DNA from: Cucumis sativus
Lineage: Eukaryota > Streptophyta > Magnoliopsida > Cucurbitales > Cucurbitaceae
Length of the DNA: 64,000 nucleotides
NCBI RefSeq assembly: GCF_000004075.3
Contig: NC_026655.2
Coordinates: 23,545,489-23,609,488, forward strand
Reading direction: 5' to 3'
Shown here: positions 12,076 through 23,926 of the stretch, piece after piece
Numbering within the stretch: position 1 is the stretch's first letter
Layout: each line of letters begins with the position of its first letter
Notes under the pieces: generated by a model
Seen by the model: only the letters and a program-made list of their open reading frames with translations
Told to the model about the DNA's origin: nothing
The model's database searches: none
Translations under genes and position numbers: made by a program

Positions 12076-15000
12076 TTACTCCACTCGATGCTCTTGGAAA
12101 AGGTCCTCTTCTGCAAAGTCAAATGACGAAAAGGTCATCAAAATAAATAATAAAAATAAAAGGGACCATGAAGTAAAATGGAAAGCAAAACGAATCTAGA
12201 AACGTGTGTGTATATATATATGTCATTGCAATGAATAATGCAATGGCATAGATATGTTTTTCAAATAAGAAGGTAGAAACATAAAAAAAAACGCTACTCA
12301 CATTAAAATACAATATAAAATATGGATGTTTTCAAATTAAAAAATAAAACTGATTATAACTAACTTATTGATAAATATAACTACACGTAATTGATTACAA
12401 CAAATTTAGAATAGACACTAATAGATATCTATCTAAGTTTATATAGATTATATTCAACCTATAATTATATTTAAAACAACTTTTCTTTAAAAAAAAATAC
12501 CCATGGAAAAGTTAAGGGATTTGTTTTCAAATGAAGGTTAAATATATGCCATCCAATGAATATATTGGGAAGAATTATTAAAATATTTAAATACAGACCT
12601 TTTTGTATTTGATTTGAACTTGAGAGTTGGTAAAACTTGGCATCTTCAATTGCTTTCTTCAAAGCATCTGGTCCCAAGTGCACTAGAACCTGTATATATA
12701 TATATGTATGTATATAAATATAATTTAATGTGGAAAATTTGTGTAAATAACATTTGAAAATATTTTTAAAATATAATAAAATGTCAAATTCTATCGATTA
12801 TACATATTGATAAATTTTTATTAATAAAATTTTGCTATGTTTTATAAATATTTTGATTTATTTTGTTATATATTTTTAAAATATCACATTTAATAGTGTA
12901 TAAGATAAAAAAAAAAAGTGAAACGAAGAAAAAGGATTATATGAAAGAAAGAAATTTAGAATTTTTGTTTAAAGTTTTTGTAAGTACAAACATGGTGAGA
13001 ATTTGAACCTAAGATCTCTTGATTCTCAAACACATACCTACGTCTGTTGAGTTTAGCTCTTGATGGCAAAAGAGCTTGGAATTAACATTGTATTAATGAA
13101 AGAATAAGGGAGTAAAGATTATAATAACAAGAATTCACACGATGCTAAATTTTTTATTAAAGTGAACTAATTCAACTAGCATAAAGTATGTGTTAATGTT
13201 CAAAGTGATCTATGGTTCGAATCCCCACCTCTTATTATAAAAAAAAAAAAAAAAATCATCGACGTGATTCATTCCTATTATATACAATTCACGAGCAACT
13301 TTTAGAGGTGCAAAATTTTTATGAATAATTATTGAAAGGAGGAAGGTAACCTCATTGGCATCCTTAAAACGGTTGAAGCCATCTTTATATGGCCAAGATA
13401 CTCGCCAACATCTGTTAATTCATAAAACAAAGTCATGTTATTTTATCCATGTGAAGAGAATAGTCAAACATTTAATCTTGAACTTGATAGTTTCAGTTTA
13501 ATGTCAGTTGAGCTATGTTCATTTTGTCAAATATATAAAAGTTTGATCTTAATTTATAAGATTATCAAACCAATTCACACATGAGTTGAGACCTATTTTT
13601 TCCAAGACGACGTGCTAGCTCTTCTGCCAAAGCTTGCCCTGGTACATCGCTATCAGTGGCCAAGATAACGCGGGAAACCTTGTAGGTTAAGCAAAATGAT
13701 TATCTAACAATGTATTCCTATAAAAACCACTTTGTTATCCTTTTACTAATTTCAGGCACAATGTTATACCTTATCTAAGTAGTCTTTGCAGCTCCACAAA
13801 TATTGGTATGCAGTATCCTGAATTCATCCATGCAATGCATAGAGATTATGTTGAAGTACACTAATTGAAAAGTTTGTAGATGTCAAACAATATAAATTAA
13901 AAAACAACAATGATGAAATTGTAAACTATATATATAATCACAAAAACTAAAGGTTAGAAATACTTCTTTAGTCTTATCCATGTGATAACTATTTTGTTTT
14001 GAAGCATAACACTTCCAAGTTCTAACTATTGTTTTTTTTAAAAAATTATTATCTAACTTTTATGGAGGTTTCCAAAAATCCAATCCAAAATGTGGTTTTT
14101 CACCGTAGAATTTGATCAAGAAACCAATTAAATGTGTAGTTAAACAAATTCTTCAAAAGTACAATTTTCAAAAACCAAAAGTTTTTGAAATTATCAATAA
14201 ATTATCTATCGATTATATGTGTTATGTAATAAAATCTCTAATTTGAATGTTTATTAATAATTTATTCGGTTCCCGTCTGGTAATTTTCTTTTTGGTTTTT
14301 TAAAATTAAGCCTATTTTCTTTGAATGTTTTAGAATGATGCGAATCGTTTTTTATTAAATACAAAAGTTATGTTATTTTTGGTCAAAATTATTTAAAAAT
14401 TATAAGTTCGTTTTTTTAGTTTTCAAATTTCGACTTGGTTTTTTAATACATCTTTCAGAGTAGATGACAAAACAATAATTTAAAAATGAAAAAATGTTTA
14501 TAGACTTTAATTTTTTAAACCTAAAAAAAAAGAACAAAATGGTTATCAAACAGGGCGTAGATTGTTTCTTGTTCTTAGTTGGTTTCTGTTGAAAAGGGTA
14601 TAGAGCATTTCTTATATGATGTTGCTGTAGTGACAACCCTTGGCTAACTTTTCAAATATCAACTAAAAGTTTTGTTTCAAAGGAAAGAGGAAAATGGATA
14701 ACTAGAAGCATAACTGAGGCAGTTAAGAAGAATGTAAAGCACATAAGACTGACATGATAGAAGTATTTGTATAGAATATAACCTTTTCAATTGGTGGAAC
14801 TGTATCAGTTGAAACCTTGTTTGGGGCACCACCAGGAACACTAATACAATTCAGGAAACCAGCTTCTTCAACTGAAAGTTTATCCATTTCACCTTCAACC
14901 TTCAACAGTATATACAGAATATTACGGAAAATGGATGCCAAAAGCTATTAACATATCAAATAGAACCTTAAAAGATTAGGTATAAAACGTGGATTACAAT

Positions 15001-17869
15001 GATGAGTTCATCTGCATCATTAATGTCATCAATCCCATACAGGAACTTTGCTGTACCCTTCTCCTGAATGTTGACATCATATACATATTAGATTCTTTGT
15101 ATAAGAGATATGTTCAATATGTTCCCGACAGCACTTTTTAGGACTAATAATTAAGTTTATAGTAACATTTTAAAAGAATTACAAACATAGTAAAATCTAT
15201 TGGTGATAGTCTAGTCTCTAATATTTCTATAAGCGATGCGATATGATCTACCATTGATAGACTTTAAGAGTTTGATCTAAATGTAAATTTTGCAAATTCT
15301 TTTGCTTTATCTTATATTTAAAAATGCGTTAACATTGGACCTAATTGCTATATTTGCTATGGTTGCAAAAGGACTACGTACCTGCCAAAATCTCTTGTCC
15401 ATGGTTCGGTACTTGCAACCAACAAGCTGTCCATTTTGTCGATAAGTAAATGCAATAGTAACCTGCAATTGGCCTTTAAACTTGTTAGAAGTTCAACATA
15501 CAAAGGAAAAAGAGAAAATAATCATCATTAATTTAAACACCAATTGAATGCCTATTCTATAATGATGAGCCTTAATAGAGAAACCATTCGCCCTTGAGGT
15601 AATTAGGATATCCATCCACAATTTAGAGCTAAGATCCTCTCTTCATTGAGGAGAGAAATATAATGCAAATTTTAGGTTTTAAAACAACCAAACACCTAAT
15701 TATATAAACAGAAGAATGCAACATACTTTGAACAAAAATTGTCTCTCCCGAAATGATTCATTGAAAATACCACCACATGTAGATGGAAGAATATCAAGTC
15801 AATATTTATAAAGAAATTAGGCAGCATAGTATTTACAAGAAACCAAGTTTAAAATTTCAATTATAAGGCATGTACACAAAATCATTATTTCAAGTACCTG
15901 ACGACCAGCTAATTGCATAACAACATTCCGTTCTAAGGTTTCTTGGGATATCATTCTCATGCTGAAATAAGAGATTAGCTGAAAAAGAAAGATCAAAACA
16001 CTCTTGAATTACGTTCGAAGTATTTTTTAATTCAATAGCAACCAAAATCAAGAGCTAACTCAATTTCTTGTTTGAACCAATAAGTACTTATGTTTGTGTC
16101 AAAAGATTGAATCGGTACGACATATTAGTGTAAGAGTATGGCTTGTTCATTTTTTTTTTTATGAAAGCAACAACTTTCACTCAAGAGAGAAAATGAAAGA
16201 ATACATGGACATATAAAAAAAAACTCAGCTCCCGAAAACATCACCTGAGGAGATCTAACCATGCGGAAGAACATCTATAGAATATTTACAAAAGATATTC
16301 GAAACTGAAACTGACAAAGAAATGTGAAAGTGAATAAGGGACTAAACTTCTAGAGTTCTTATCCAAGAATCGTAAAAGTGTTAAGCAAGAACACGACCTA
16401 TTCATCGAAATGCAAAGAAATTTGAAGTACCTCATCACAAAGAGGCTCCAAAACCAAACTTTCCTTGGAACTCCGTCCAACCATTTTCGTAATTTTGCCG
16501 AATCCATTAAATGCCAATTTGCCATCTGCAAATATCTAAACCATACAATCATTTTGCTGAGCAAAATTCTCAACGTTTAATTACAAGATATGAGATTGAA
16601 GAGAAATATTACAAATACACATTATTGTTTTCATAACGTTACCTGCCCTGCCCAACCACACTCAAACTGGAAACACCTCCACATTGCAAAATCTCTATGT
16701 TCCAAATTATGACAGGATGTAATTAACAACAATTTACTCTCCAATCAATCTCCATAAGAAATGAAGAAAATGAAAAAATAATAACAAGTATGGTAATTTA
16801 CTTACCCAGTTGGAATCACATGAAGAGATAAGCTCCTCTCCATTAAACGACCACCCTTGCACTGTCAACCGTGAACATATCTAATTATAGAGATAATAAT
16901 AAAAGAAAGTTGTATTACAAGTTTGGTCTCCTATCTTCAACAGTTATGTTTATTTTGGCTCCTATAAGAGGTTTCAACAAGTCTTTATCTTTTAAAATTG
17001 TGTTTCTATTTAGTCCTACAACTTTCCTTAGGTCCTATATATCCAATGAGTCCATGTCATGTCATTAGCATTTAACAATTTAGTACTTACTTGGCATACG
17101 GGCTAGATCATGCATATGGAGAGATAACTCCTAAACTTATGAAGTTACCAGTAGAATGAAGAAAAATTCTAGACACAAAAAACTTGAAGTTAAGAACACA
17201 ATATAAATTTTTTAAAGTTGATAAGTGAAATAGATAAAACTTCTAAACTTTTAATCACTTAAAAGCTTCTGGAAATATATAAATTAGGCTAACTTTGTTT
17301 TATTTTTATCTCAAAATTTTAAAAATGCATTTTTAGTGTTGAACATAAAAAAAAAAATTGAAAAAAGGAGCTTGTCTATGATCTATAATCTAACAAAAAA
17401 GAAAAAGACAATTGAAATGAAAAGATGGGTTTGGATTTTCATGCATTAATTCAAACCACAAAATGTAGAAACAAGAGAAGCAGATAACCTTGGGACAGAA
17501 GAGGCAATAGTATTTTCCAGGGATACAATGTTCATCACAGACTATTCCAACAAGATCCATCCTCTCCATAAGATGCTTCACTTTAATTATGGAAGCCCAA
17601 AACATTAGCCTCAAAATCCGAAAAGGAACAAAAGGGTGGGGTTTCACTTTCTAAACTCAAGAAAAAAAACGAGTACCTGGGGGCGGGGAGGGGGGAGCAT
17701 GAGAAACGGCGGAAGATAGTCTGGTAGTGCAGAACCGAAGGAATCGGGAAGGGGAAGAGGAAATGGAGAAATTGTTTAGAGAATGAGAGAAAGGGAAAGA
17801 GCGATGATTAATGAATTTGAATTGGAAGTTGAAATTAGAATTGAAAGTGAAAGTTGAGTTTATTGGCAT
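12076..17869 (-). CDS. Organellar primase homologue (TWINKLE paralogue lacking helicase)
   Basis: Exons on the minus strand: 17677-17869, 17489-17580, 16806-16861, 16643-16694, 16431-16535, 15898-15978, 15382-15462, 14998-15063, 14783-14899, 13770-13817, 13593-13678, 13351-13411, 12599-12689 and, tentatively, 12076-12110. They join in frame to 387 aa. If exon 13 is terminal, its frame runs on to a stop at 12471 instead, giving 418 aa. The first in-frame ATG is 17869, followed by a Ser/Phe/Asn-rich transit-like peptide. The zinc ribbon is LFCPKCKGG plus WRCFQFECGWAG. Primase residues are in MISQETLERNVVM and TYRQNGQLVGCKYRTMDKRF. The TOPRIM metal site keeps VEGEMDKL and LATDSDVPGQ. No RecA-type helicase motif follows. 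Exon order and phases match the TWINKLE gene at 1-6.6 kb (for example, both exons 3 are 56 bp). It resembles Arabidopsis Twinky and may prime organellar DNA. Confidence 0.87.
12740..12890. repeat. Dispersed 'TATCRATNATAGA / TTTGCTAT' repeat copy
   Basis: A short AT-rich unit with 'tctatcgattatac' and 'ttttgctatgttttataaat'. It belongs to a family seen at many places in this window: about 9055, 15125, 50120, 53080, 55330, 56870, 57700, 57960 and 63285. Confidence 0.45.
15125..15370. repeat. Dispersed 'TCTATYRNTGATAGA' repeat in primase intron 7
   Basis: 'aaatctattggtgatagtc', 'gatctaccattgatagact' and 'tttgcaaattcttttgct' mark a copy of the same dispersed family between the exons at 14998-15063 and 15382-15462. 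Confidence 0.45.
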
Positions 17870-18376
17870 TTGGAGAGAAATGGAAGAGCAGAGTGGAAGC
17901 AGCCTTATCTGCTTCGCATACACACACAAAGTTTTCTCTGTATATTGGAAGTTATGACGGTTGGAAAAGGATTGGGTATCTTTCTTATTGCTCCAATCAA
18001 AACATTTTTTTCTTTGGATTTAATTGATTGTAACCAATTATTAAAATATGATTTAATTCTATGTTTTGAAAAAGTTACAATTTTAATCCTTACATCTACC
18101 TCGGTGTAATCCATTATTAATCGCATGGTAATCACACCACATGTTTTAATTAGGTAATTACTTGCTTAATCACCTAAATATTTTGAATAAAATAATTAGA
18201 CATATAGCACACAAATTCATAAAAGACTAAAAAGCCATGTATCCTTTCGAATGTTTTTCTTTTTTCCTTTCGATTTAGGCATCAGTAATAGCATAATTAT
18301 GATTTTAGAGACTGAATACCCACTCCATGTTTCGATAAATCCCTGCTGTTAACGAGCTATTGGAAAAGCTATTTCA
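17870..18376. promoter_or_regulatory. Divergent promoter region shared by primase paralogue and mTERF gene
   Basis: The two start codons lie back to back, 507 bp apart. The mTERF-proximal half is AT-rich. I see no single motif that assigns a TATA box to either side. Shared control of two organelle-directed proteins is an inference from position only. Confidence 0.45.
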
Positions 18377-19738
18377 ATGGCAGGAAGAATCTTAATCGGA
18401 AGTACCGCATTTCTCCGGCGAGTGGTTTCCACTTCAATTCTTTCCTCTTCGTTTCAGGAAATCCACCATGTTTCAGCTAAACTGGTGCCCACTTCCTCCG
18501 ATCATCCCCAGATTTCCCTGAATCAATCTAATCTCCTTCTCAAGATCGGCTTCACACAATCCCAAATCCGCGATTTCCTTTCACAGAATCATCGCTTCTT
18601 CACCAATTCCAATTTGCATGACATTGAACCTTCTCTACCCCTTCTTCTTTCCTTCAAAATTTCCCCGAAGGATCTCGTTTCCATCGTCTTCGACTGTCCC
18701 GCAGTTCTGGACTTGGTGTTTCTCAAGAAATGGAAGGTAAGTTTGTCTCTAATTGATTTACCCAATGTTACTGTATCTATGATTCGGAGTATGCTGGTAT
18801 TATCTCAACGGTTTGACCTTGACCCGAGTCTTTTTCGTAGAGCTGTTGATTTATTGAAACGTTTTGGGATTAGTGATGCTGCCGTGATTAGGGTTTTAGA
18901 GGATTACCCTGAAATAGTGTTCACAAACGAGGAAGAAATTTTGCGAACGATTGAATTTCTGATGGGAATTGGAATTCGAAGGGATGAAATTGATCGGGTC
19001 ATTTGCTCGATTCCCAGAGTTTTAGGGTTTAGGGTTGAGGGCAGATTGAGGAGTTTGATTTGTGAGTTCAACGGTTTGGGGTTTGATCAAAACGTGATTG
19101 CTAGAGAAATTGTTAGGGAACCGAGAACTTTAGCCACAGAATTAGGAGAAATTTCAAGATGTGTCGAGTTGCTTAGAAATCTGAAATGCAGGAACTCAAT
19201 CAAGGAGAGAATCTTTAGAGAGGGTTCTTTTAGAGCTGCATTTGAAGTGAAACAGAGAGTTGATTGTTTATGTAAACATGGGCTGATTCGTACAAGAGCA
19301 TTTAAATTGCTATGGAAAGAGCCGAGGTTGGTCACTTACGAAATAGAGAACATTGAAAAGAAAATTGACTTCTTGATTCATAAGATGAAATTTGGTGTTG
19401 ACAGCTTGATTGATGTTCCAGAATATCTAGGAATCAATTTCGAAAAACAGATTGTTCCGCGCTACAATGTGATCGAATATTTGGACTCAAAAGGCTGGCT
19501 TGGTTCTCAGGTTGGTTTGAGGGAAATTATCAAGCCTAGCAGGCTCAGGTTCTACAACCTTTTTGTTAAGCCTTATCCACAATGTGGGAAGATGTTTGGA
19601 AAATTTGCGGGAGATAACAGAACGGAGAGTCCGAGTCGGCATCCTCTTGGACTATGGAAGGCCTTCAAACCACCAAGACATCCAGAATCAAAAGAGGACA
19701 TTGAAAACATGAAGTCCTTCATGGAATCTCTTGTTTAG
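18377..19738 (+). CDS. mTERF-family organellar transcription regulator
   Basis: An uninterrupted 453-aa frame from ATG at 18377. The first 25 or so residues (MAGRILIGSTAFLRRVVSTS) are Arg/Ser-rich without acids, like a mitochondrial or plastid presequence. The rest is a chain of degenerate mTERF helical repeats of 30-35 residues, each with a Leu-x3-Gly start and a P-x-x-L/V turn: LLLKIGFTQSQIRDFL (about 53), LKRFGISDAAVIRVLEDYPE (about 160), FLMGIGIRRDEIDRVICSIP (about 194), FNGLGFDQNVIAREI (about 231), LCKHGLIRTRAFKLLWKEP, and a terminal VIEYLDSKGWL. mTERF proteins bind organellar nucleic acids and act in transcription, RNA splicing or ribosome biogenesis. The absence of introns is usual for plant members. 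The specific subfamily was not assigned. Confidence 0.93.
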   Translation: MAGRILIGSTAFLRRVVSTSILSSSFQEIHHVSAKLVPTSSDHPQISLNQSNLLLKIGFTQSQIRDFLSQNHRFFTNSNLHDIEPSLPLLLSFKISPKDLVSIVFDCPAVLDLVFLKKWKVSLSLIDLPNVTVSMIRSMLVLSQRFDLDPSLFRRAVDLLKRFGISDAAVIRVLEDYPEIVFTNEEEILRTIEFLMGIGIRRDEIDRVICSIPRVLGFRVEGRLRSLICEFNGLGFDQNVIAREIVREPRTLATELGEISRCVELLRNLKCRNSIKERIFREGSFRAAFEVKQRVDCLCKHGLIRTRAFKLLWKEPRLVTYEIENIEKKIDFLIHKMKFGVDSLIDVPEYLGINFEKQIVPRYNVIEYLDSKGWLGSQVGLREIIKPSRLRFYNLFVKPYPQCGKMFGKFAGDNRTESPSRHPLGLWKAFKPPRHPESKEDIENMKSFMESLV

Positions 19739-22140
19739 TGAAAGCTTGGTAAAATTGAAGAAGAAAGGGATCATCTGGTATTGGAAAGGAAAGGCAGCAA
19801 ATCAAGCTGTATATGTGAATACTCACTCAAAAGCTCTTAAGCAAATGAGGGAACCCGAGTGACATCTTGTTCGAATTTTACACTGTGCAAACTGTCCTAA
19901 CAAGACAGGCTTGGCAAGAGCAACATGAGAAGAACCTTTTGGACAATGGGGAGTTGAGATATAGGACCTAATTGCCAAAGGGCTCTGATGCTGTAGAAAA
20001 CGATGGAGTCTGAACTTTGGTTTTGTTAATCTCCCCATTATTAGAAGTAAATGAATTCGAGTTTTCTTAAGCTCATGGCTTCCTCACGATGTTTGTTGCT
20101 GTCAGATATTGTAACACACAGTAGCAACCCATCGATCCAATGCACAAAATTGAGAGAATGGGGTTGGGATGTATGATCAAACCTGGTAAGTCGAACCACG
20201 TCCTAGAAGGATTGTTTGAGCTTTGAATCTACTTGTTCAAGCATGCTGGTAGAAATGTGGTTTTGATTTCATTTGTTCAAACATGCTGATAGTGATAGAA
20301 ATAAGTTTGACATCATCCATTTTTGTTGAAGATCCATTGTTTTCACAAAAGTTAGTTTAAACTATAAACTTGAATATCTTTGGATCCAACCCTTAGCTTG
20401 AAAAAGTAATCAAATCAATCTTTCTGACCCTCTTCACCGTTCAACATATTCAGGAGATCAATGTTAGAAAGTCTGAGTTTAGAGTGCATTAGAATTCCTG
20501 AGAATGTGAAAAATCTAATTTAAACTTGTCATTTAGCTTTTACTTTTTGTTACTTTAATCTAGTTATGTCTACAAGAAAATATTTTCTTATGGTTCCATT
20601 ATAACTAAATTAAATCAAAATATGTTATTTTAAATTGACTAACTTAATTAGCTAAAGCAATGATTAGCTTGAAAGCAAATTACATTAGGAAGGTTTCTAA
20701 AAATGACTGTAAAAAAATTGACATATGTTCTATTTAATACGAATTAGTTTATTTGGATATCGTATACATTCTTTTCATGTTTAAATGCTATTTTGGATTC
20801 ACATTTTTATGTTTGTTTTATAAATCGACTAACTTAATTAGGTAAAAAATGGATTCAAAACTATTTGGACTAAATTTATAGTATAGCCAAATTCTATTTC
20901 CAACTATAATTTGAACTTTAATTACGGATGTAACTAACTTTATAAATAAAGTGAGATTTATTATTATTTTTAAGTACAATGTGAGATTTTTACATATGAT
21001 AAATATTTATTCTTTTTTATTTTAAATACAACAATTAAACAATTACAGAAATAAGATATCGACCTTTAAAGAGAATAAAAAGGCTATGTCAATTAACATT
21101 TTTAATATTAAATTTGGGCATGTTTTCTGCCCATTTATCTTTTGACACAAAAACTTTTAGTTTAGTTTTGAAAATTGTTTACAATATTCTCTAAACATTT
21201 CACTGTTTTTTCTTTTACACCATTTTGACTCCAAAACTTTTGACTAATTAACTGCTCAACTTTTTACAAACTAAATAAAAAATAAAAAACTGCTAAATTT
21301 TGTTCCATAAAATATGATGAATTTTTCCAATATAAACAAATTTTAAGGACAAAAAAAATCTTATATCTATCTTTTTCATTAAAATCATGAAAATTCTTTT
21401 TGGACAAGAAAAATTAACACTTAATTTGTAAATCTTCACAGATCAAAATAGGCATATTTACAATATTTGAATATAATTTAATTTGTAAAGTTTAGCAATT
21501 TTTTTTATTATATATAATGTAAAAATAATTTGCGTAGTGAGCAAGTAAATGTGGATTTGTGGAGAAAACAAGAGTGAAAGGAAGGAAAAAGAAAAGCTAT
21601 TTATAGTACTAAAATGTAATAGAAAAGATGGAATTAATACTTCATTAACTTTTTTTTAAAAACTCATTTATACTAAAAATACACACTCAAATTAATAGTA
21701 TACAAAGATAATTCACAATTTAAAAAAGAAAAGAAAAAGAAAGTACCTTTCAAATTTAAATACAAACAAAAATTAAACTAAATTACTTGCATTTTTTTTC
21801 CTTTAAAAAATACATTACAGCTATATAATAAAGTTTGAATAAATAGCTATTTTATTTTTCTTGTTAAGTTTAGAAATTACATAGTAAAAATCCATATATA
21901 TTCTTAGGGTTTAGTAGCCGCCAAAAGCAAATAATTAATCACACATATATGTTCTCTCTATTGCGATTGCCACCAAAAAGTAACTGTTTTTGTTGGTCTT
22001 AAAAAAAAAAGAAAAAACCCTAATGGTACAAATTAACTAACAAAACACAAAAAATGAAGAGAGATAAATTAGAGAGAGAATCGTGGGTTTAGAAGTTGGG
22101 GGTTTCACGGAGATTAATTAGCCTACTAATTCCTCTTCTC
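19739..22140. other. mTERF 3' region and long AT-rich spacer
   Basis: 19739 to about 20400 probably holds the mTERF 3' UTR. An imperfect duplication of about 50 bp around 'gttcaagcatgctg' occurs at about 20236-20300. From 20500 to 22000 the sequence is AT-rich and carries no recognisable exon. The right end is the upstream region of the bHLH gene. Confidence 0.5.
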
Positions 22141-22163
22141 TCCATAACTGATTCCTCATTAAT

Positions 22164-22304
22164 CTCTCTCTCTCTCTTCATATAATCTCAAAACACACAC
22201 TCACTCTCCAACTCTCCAACTCTCCAACTCTCCAACTCTCTCCTACTTCATTCTTCCCATTCTCTCTGTTTCTTCTTCTCCCTTTCTTCCTCTCTTCCTC
22301 TCCA
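22164..22304 (+). promoter_or_regulatory. CT-rich 5' leader of bHLH gene with 9-bp repeats
   Basis: The segment before the start codon is almost pure pyrimidine: a (TC)n run at about 22162-22177, four to five copies of the 9-mer 'aactctcca' at about 22205-22245, then TTC/TTCC blocks up to the ATG. Such CT-rich leaders are common in plant 5' UTRs and often lie at or just downstream of the transcription start. Confidence 0.55.
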
Positions 22305-23231
22305 ATGGCTGCTCTCACTTACTACTCCAATTTCTACTCTCCTGACCCTTCTCCATACTATCACCATTTCCACTATTTCTCCCCTGAATTCTCCCCTGAT
22401 CTTTCTTATGTCCCTCCCCCTCAGCTTCTCAACCACCCCGCTGCCTTCGATTACGTCGACGATTCTCTTTTTTACCCCACTGCTGATACTCTGTTATTCG
22501 ATGATGCCCTTCCCTTTCTCTTTTCCGATACCTATCCCTGTTTCTCTGCTCCCTCCGTCGATGAATTCCTTCCCGTCTCCTCCCAATTCTTCCCTTTTGA
22601 TGAATTTGAATTTCATTGCCCCAAACGTCAGAGGGCTGTGTTCGAACACAGTTTTTGTTGTGGCGGTGGTGTTGGTGATGGTAATGTAGGTGGTGGAGGA
22701 TCAGGAGCAGGAGCAGGGTTCTTTCCTTCTCCTCCTCCTCCTCCTCCTCCGTTGGCGGAGGTTTTTTCGGGTCCTTGGGATTCTAGAATGGACAATGCTG
22801 AAATGAGGAATGATTGTTTGAAGAGCCAACCGTCGCCGGCGCCGTCGAGTCATAATAACTTATCAGCCCAGACGATTGCTGCCCGGGAACGGCGGAGAAA
22901 GATTACGGTGAAGACGCAGGAGCTCGGAGAGCTGGTTCCGGGTGGGAGTAAGATGAATACTGCTGAAATGCTGAATTCTGCTTTCAAATATGTGAAATTC
23001 TTGCAAGCACAAGTTGCTATTTTGCAACTCAAGCAAGAAACAGAGCAAGAAGGACAAGAAACAGAGAACCTTGAGATTCTTGAATCCACAATGATTCAAG
23101 AGAAGTTATACTCAGAAGAAAAATGTTTGGTTCCAAAAGGGTTCATCCAAAATCTTGCAGATTTCCCTGAAATTCAGTCCCATCCATCCATTTTCAATTC
23201 CATCAATAAGATCCTTCACAACAGCAGCTAG
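22305..23231 (+). CDS. bHLH transcription factor (bHLH52/53-like)
   Basis: A single-exon frame of 308 aa with start context TCCAATGGCT. Residues 1-110 are rich in Tyr, Phe, Pro and Asp, suggesting an acidic/aromatic activation region. Gly-rich (about 120-138) and Pro-rich (about 142-149) low-complexity tracts follow. The bHLH domain lies at about 187-240, with basic region SAQTIAARERRRKI, helix 1 ending at QELGELVPGG, and helix 2 NTAEMLNSAFKYVKFLQAQV. The basic region lacks the canonical His-Glu-Arg E-box triad and instead has the Q-[ST]-[IV]-AAR-x-RR form of a plant-specific subgroup. Continuation of helix 2 as QVAILQLKQETEQ suggests a short dimerisation zipper. It should be nuclear. The subgroup name rests on my recollection of the Arabidopsis bHLH52/53 type. 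Confidence 0.9.
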   Translation: MAALTYYSNFYSPDPSPYYHHFHYFSPEFSPDLSYVPPPQLLNHPAAFDYVDDSLFYPTADTLLFDDALPFLFSDTYPCFSAPSVDEFLPVSSQFFPFDEFEFHCPKRQRAVFEHSFCCGGGVGDGNVGGGGSGAGAGFFPSPPPPPPPLAEVFSGPWDSRMDNAEMRNDCLKSQPSPAPSSHNNLSAQTIAARERRRKITVKTQELGELVPGGSKMNTAEMLNSAFKYVKFLQAQVAILQLKQETEQEGQETENLEILESTMIQEKLYSEEKCLVPKGFIQNLADFPEIQSHPSIFNSINKILHNSS

Positions 23232-23926
23232 CAAAAAACCAAAAAAGTTCAACGTTGATCAGATGTAGAAGCAGAGTAGCTTGTTCATCATTTTGTTTTG
23301 CTAATTGTTGTTGTAGCTAATCCAAGTTTTTTAAGAGTTTTTGTTTTTAATTTTTAACCATTTAGTTTAGAGTTATAGAGTTTAGTTTCGATCAGATGCT
23401 AACCTCATGTTTATGATTCATTAACTGTTGTTTGTAAAACTTGTCCATTTGATTAAATGAAACCCCTTTCCATTTTCTTCCAATTTTATTACTCTAAACA
23501 GCTGCTTTGTTAGAATTTTTTTATGAAATTTACAATCAGAAAATAATAAGGGTTGCTCTGTTTCTTGAGAAAAAAGTTCTCTTTTAACAATGGGTAATAA
23601 AATTTTCTTGACATCCAGAACATAACATAAAAGTAAGACAGATGATTTCGTAACTTCTAAAGGCCATTTCATTGTAAGTATGATATCTATACAAAGATTC
23701 CAAAAAAAGAGAAAAAATCTTAAGAAAGTTTTTCTTTTTTAACTGTAATCAATTTTTCTCCAACACAACCGCCATAGCCTCCGAAAATGGCGGCTTCCAC
23801 TTTCTACTTCATCACTAACTGTCAAATTTTTTAGGGAGAAAACAGTTAAGAAAACATTCCTAAAAATTTCATTTATTTTCACAGATTTCCCAAAAACTCA
23901 ATCTTAATATCTCATAATCATCAGTA
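23232..23926. other. bHLH 3' UTR and receptor-kinase promoter
   Basis: The first 240 bases after the stop are T-rich and likely 3' UTR. The remainder leads into the receptor-like gene. No further coding sequence is supported. Confidence 0.5.

Noticed and set aside
13214-13224. GGTTCGAATCC, identical to a tRNA T-loop/B-box, followed by a poly(A)-like run at about 13240
   Set aside because: No acceptor stem, anticodon arm or A box could be folded around it. It may be a SINE scrap, but too little is left to call a tRNA gene.
17870-17929. Upstream extension of the primase paralogue N-terminus (20 more residues)
   Set aside because: The extended frame begins with TTG, not ATG; the first in-frame ATG is at 17869.
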